Below the pieces are notes generated by a model. It had not been told where the DNA came from, ran no database searches, and was given only the letters and a program-made list of their open reading frames with translations. This document shows, piece after piece, positions 5,813-7,137 of a stretch of DNA of 7,137 nucleotides; position 1 is the first letter of the stretch, and every line of letters starts with the position of its first letter. The DNA is from an uncultured Gemmatimonadota bacterium (GTDB lineage Bacteria > Gemmatimonadota > Gemmatimonadetes > Gemmatimonadales > Gemmatimonadaceae): the NCBI GenBank assembly GCA_946479895.1, contig CAMLHT010000204.1, positions 1-7,137 of the forward strand, written 5' to 3'. A program made the translations under genes and the position numbers.

Positions 5813-7032
5813 TGGTCGGCCCCCGGCGCATCCTGCTCGCCGACGCCGACGCGTTCTTCGTCGCCGTCGCGCGGATGGTCGACCCCGAGGGCGCCGGGAA
5901 GGCGCCGCTGCTGATCGTCGGCGGCTCGGCGCAAAGCCGCGGGGTGGTCTGCTCGGCGTCCTACGAGACGCGGAAGTTCGGCGTCCGCTCCGCGATGCCG
6001 ATCTCGCGCGCGCTCAAGCTCTGCCCCAGCGCGATGTGCGTCCCCGTGCCGAAGGAGTGCGGCCAGAAGAGCCACGAGATCCGCGAAGTGCTCGGCAAGT
6101 ATGCGCCGGTGGTGGAGGGCGCGAGCGTGGACGAGTGGTACCTCGACATGACCGGCACGGAGGCCGTCTATCACCACGAGCCGCTGGCCGACACCGCGCA
6201 ACGGATCCGCCGGGCGGTGCAGGAGTCGACCGGGATGACCGTCTCGATCGGAGGCGGGACGAACAAGCTCGTGGCCAAGCTCGCCGTCGAGCGGGCGAAG
6301 CCGAAGTTCGGGGCGAACGGAGTCCACATCGTCGAAGCGGGCGGCGAAGCCGCCTTCCTCGAGACGTTCGCCCTGGCCGAGCTGCCGATGGTCGGGCCGA
6401 AGTTCCAGGAGCGGCTGGCAAAACTCGGCATGGTCACCGTTCCCGATGTGCTGCAGCACGACCTCCACACCCTCACGCGCTGGTTCGGGGAGCGCGAGGC
6501 CGAGTGGCTGTGGGATCGCGTGCACGGCATCAGCGACGCGGAGGTCGAGTCCGGCGGCGAGGCGAAGAGCATCAGCCGTGACGACACGTTCCCCGTGGAT
6601 ATCGACGACGATCGCGAGCTGGAGCGGGAGCTGCTGGCGCTGGTGACTCGCGCGGCATTCGACCTCCGCGGTGACGGGCTCGCGGCGCGCACAGTGACGG
6701 TGCGCATCCGTGACATGGACTTCCAGACCCGGTCGGCGCAGAAGACGCTGCCGGAGCCCGTGGTCTCGGACCGCGTCATCATGGGCGTGGCGAAGCAGCT
6801 GCTCCAGAAGCTGCGGAAGGCGCGCCGGGTGCCGGCGCGTCTCCTCAGCGTCGGCCTCTCGCATTTCTCCGCCGACCCGCGGGCCGACCAGATGACGCTG
6901 TTCGCCGAAGCGAGGGCGATCGATCCGCTGGCCGAGACGGAAAAGGACCGCGCCGTGGCGCGAACCGTGGACAAGGTGCGCGAGAAATTCGGCGCGAAGG
7001 GGATAATCCCCGCAGCATTGCGCCGTAGGTAA
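5812..7032 (+). CDS. dinB: Y-family DNA polymerase, DinB/Pol IV type
   Basis: This 406-residue translesion DNA polymerase inserts nucleotides opposite damaged template bases. Palm and finger motifs are present: D11-A-D13-A-F15-F16 (D11 a catalytic metal ligand, F16 the likely steric gate), Y51-E-T-R54-K-F-G-V-R-S-A-M-P for the incoming nucleotide, S-V-D107-E108 with the two other catalytic acids, and N151-K152 with A-K-L-A. The thumb has a helix-hairpin-helix-like segment at 190-207 (ELPMVGPKFQERL). The little finger spans about 245-355, preceded by KSISRDDTF. Q360-M-T-L-F364 is a beta-clamp-binding motif, followed by a 42-residue tail with DKVREKFGAKGI. The protein is longer than E. coli DinB (351 residues), mainly through this tail, which is common outside enterobacteria. 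Variants include A20 where Pol IV usually has Glu and W109 after the DE pair. ATG 5812 overlaps the peptidase stop as TGATG; GTG 5809 is a less likely alternative. No separate promoter or SOS box was recognised. Confidence 0.92.
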   Translation: MVGPRRILLADADAFFVAVARMVDPEGAGKAPLLIVGGSAQSRGVVCSASYETRKFGVRSAMPISRALKLCPSAMCVPVPKECGQKSHEIREVLGKYAPVVEGASVDEWYLDMTGTEAVYHHEPLADTAQRIRRAVQESTGMTVSIGGGTNKLVAKLAVERAKPKFGANGVHIVEAGGEAAFLETFALAELPMVGPKFQERLAKLGMVTVPDVLQHDLHTLTRWFGEREAEWLWDRVHGISDAEVESGGEAKSISRDDTFPVDIDDDRELERELLALVTRAAFDLRGDGLAARTVTVRIRDMDFQTRSAQKTLPEPVVSDRVIMGVAKQLLQKLRKARRVPARLLSVGLSHFSADPRADQMTLFAEARAIDPLAETEKDRAVARTVDKVREKFGAKGIIPAALRRR

Positions 7033-7137
7033 CTCGCGGGGAAAGAAGGGTTGGTGCGCGGATCACGCAGATGAACGCGGAAACGGCAATCCGGGCGCGG
7101 TGCAGACTCTTACAGGTGTCTGCACCGCGCCCGGGTC
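7033..7137. other. Noncoding 3' tail of the operon
   Basis: This is the only noncoding stretch longer than 5 nt. It begins with a purine-rich run (GGGGAAAGAAGGG, 7038-7050), continues with two ACGCRGA heptamers ten bases apart (7065-7071 and 7075-7081), and ends in the 17-bp inverted repeat. I see no start of another gene on either strand. Confidence 0.6.
7091..7134 (+). terminator. Strong hairpin, probable transcription terminator
   Basis: CCGGGCGCGGTGCAGAC (7091-7107) and GTCTGCACCGCGCCCGG (7118-7134) are perfect reverse complements enclosing a 10-nt loop (7108-7117). U-G and A-U pairs can extend the stem by two. It lies 58 nt after the polymerase stop, where an operon terminator is expected. 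No T tract is visible on the + strand because the window ends three bases after the stem. On the - strand the bases after the stem (ATTGCCGTTT) are only weakly T-rich. It could instead be bidirectional, Rho-assisted, an mRNA-stabilising end, or a copy of a dispersed palindromic repeat. Confidence 0.55.

Larger units (their letters stand above)
1..7032 (+). other. Predicted six-gene operon with overlapping or near-abutting junctions
   Basis: All six genes run in the same direction. The junctions are TGATG at 210-214, ATGA at 805-808, ATGA at 1611-1614, a 5-nt gap at 4842-4846, and TGATG at 5810-5814. No intergenic space exists for internal promoters or terminators, and the first large gap is after 7032, where a hairpin follows. 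Co-transcription and translational coupling are inferred from this geometry. The operon's promoter must lie to the left of the window. Confidence 0.75.

Noticed and set aside
5310..6581. A 423-codon open frame on the + strand crossing the peptidase-polymerase junction
   Set aside because: Its translation is Arg/Ser/Pro-rich and it overlaps two genes with complete catalytic motifs in other frames.
5704..6864. A 386-codon open frame on the - strand
   Set aside because: It is a shadow of the DinB-type polymerase gene, with no domain features.
1..7137. CRISPR array, phage defence or mobile element
   Set aside because: No regularly spaced repeats, transposase, integrase, nuclease or attachment-site structure is visible; coding capacity is almost fully taken by recognisable enzymes.

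Overview
The window is a GC-rich, densely packed, single-strand stretch of bacterial DNA. It holds one 5'-truncated gene and five complete genes, all on the + strand, followed by a strong hairpin at the right edge. The taxon is inferred from style only. High G/C at third codon positions, a secreted TolB-like/amidohydrolase two-domain enzyme, an M28 peptidase lipoprotein and a TonB-C-like lipoprotein together suggest Gemmatimonadota. Acidobacteriota or another environmental high-GC phylum is possible. No rRNA, tRNA, mobile element or CRISPR is visible.

Layout: (1) 1-212, the C-terminal part of a probable hotdog-fold DUF4442/thioesterase-like protein. (2) 212-808, a small lipoprotein with a TonB C-terminal-like domain. 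(3) 805-1614, an arginase/agmatinase-family ureohydrolase whose motifs resemble plant arginases more than E. coli SpeB. (4) 1611-4841, a secreted 1076-residue protein with an N-terminal TolB/PD40 beta-propeller and a C-terminal COG1228-type amidohydrolase. (5) 4847-5812, an M28 zinc aminopeptidase-like lipoprotein. (6) 5812-7032, a Y-family DNA polymerase (DinB/Pol IV type) with a beta-clamp-binding motif. The remaining 105 bases are noncoding and contain a perfect 17-bp inverted repeat that probably terminates the transcript.

The gene junctions are TGATG, ATGA, ATGA, a 5-nt gap and TGATG, and no start has a convincing Shine-Dalgarno sequence. The five junctions therefore look translationally coupled within one operon. 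Genes 3-5 can be read as a peptide and arginine scavenging set: an envelope aminopeptidase, a secreted amidohydrolase/dipeptidase and a cytoplasmic ureohydrolase. This is inference; none of the substrates can be fixed from sequence. The polymerase at the operon's end has no obvious link to that chemistry. I see no clear evidence of a wholly new system. The most interesting points are the operon composition, the plant-like ureohydrolase, several motif variants in the polymerase, and two hairpins.
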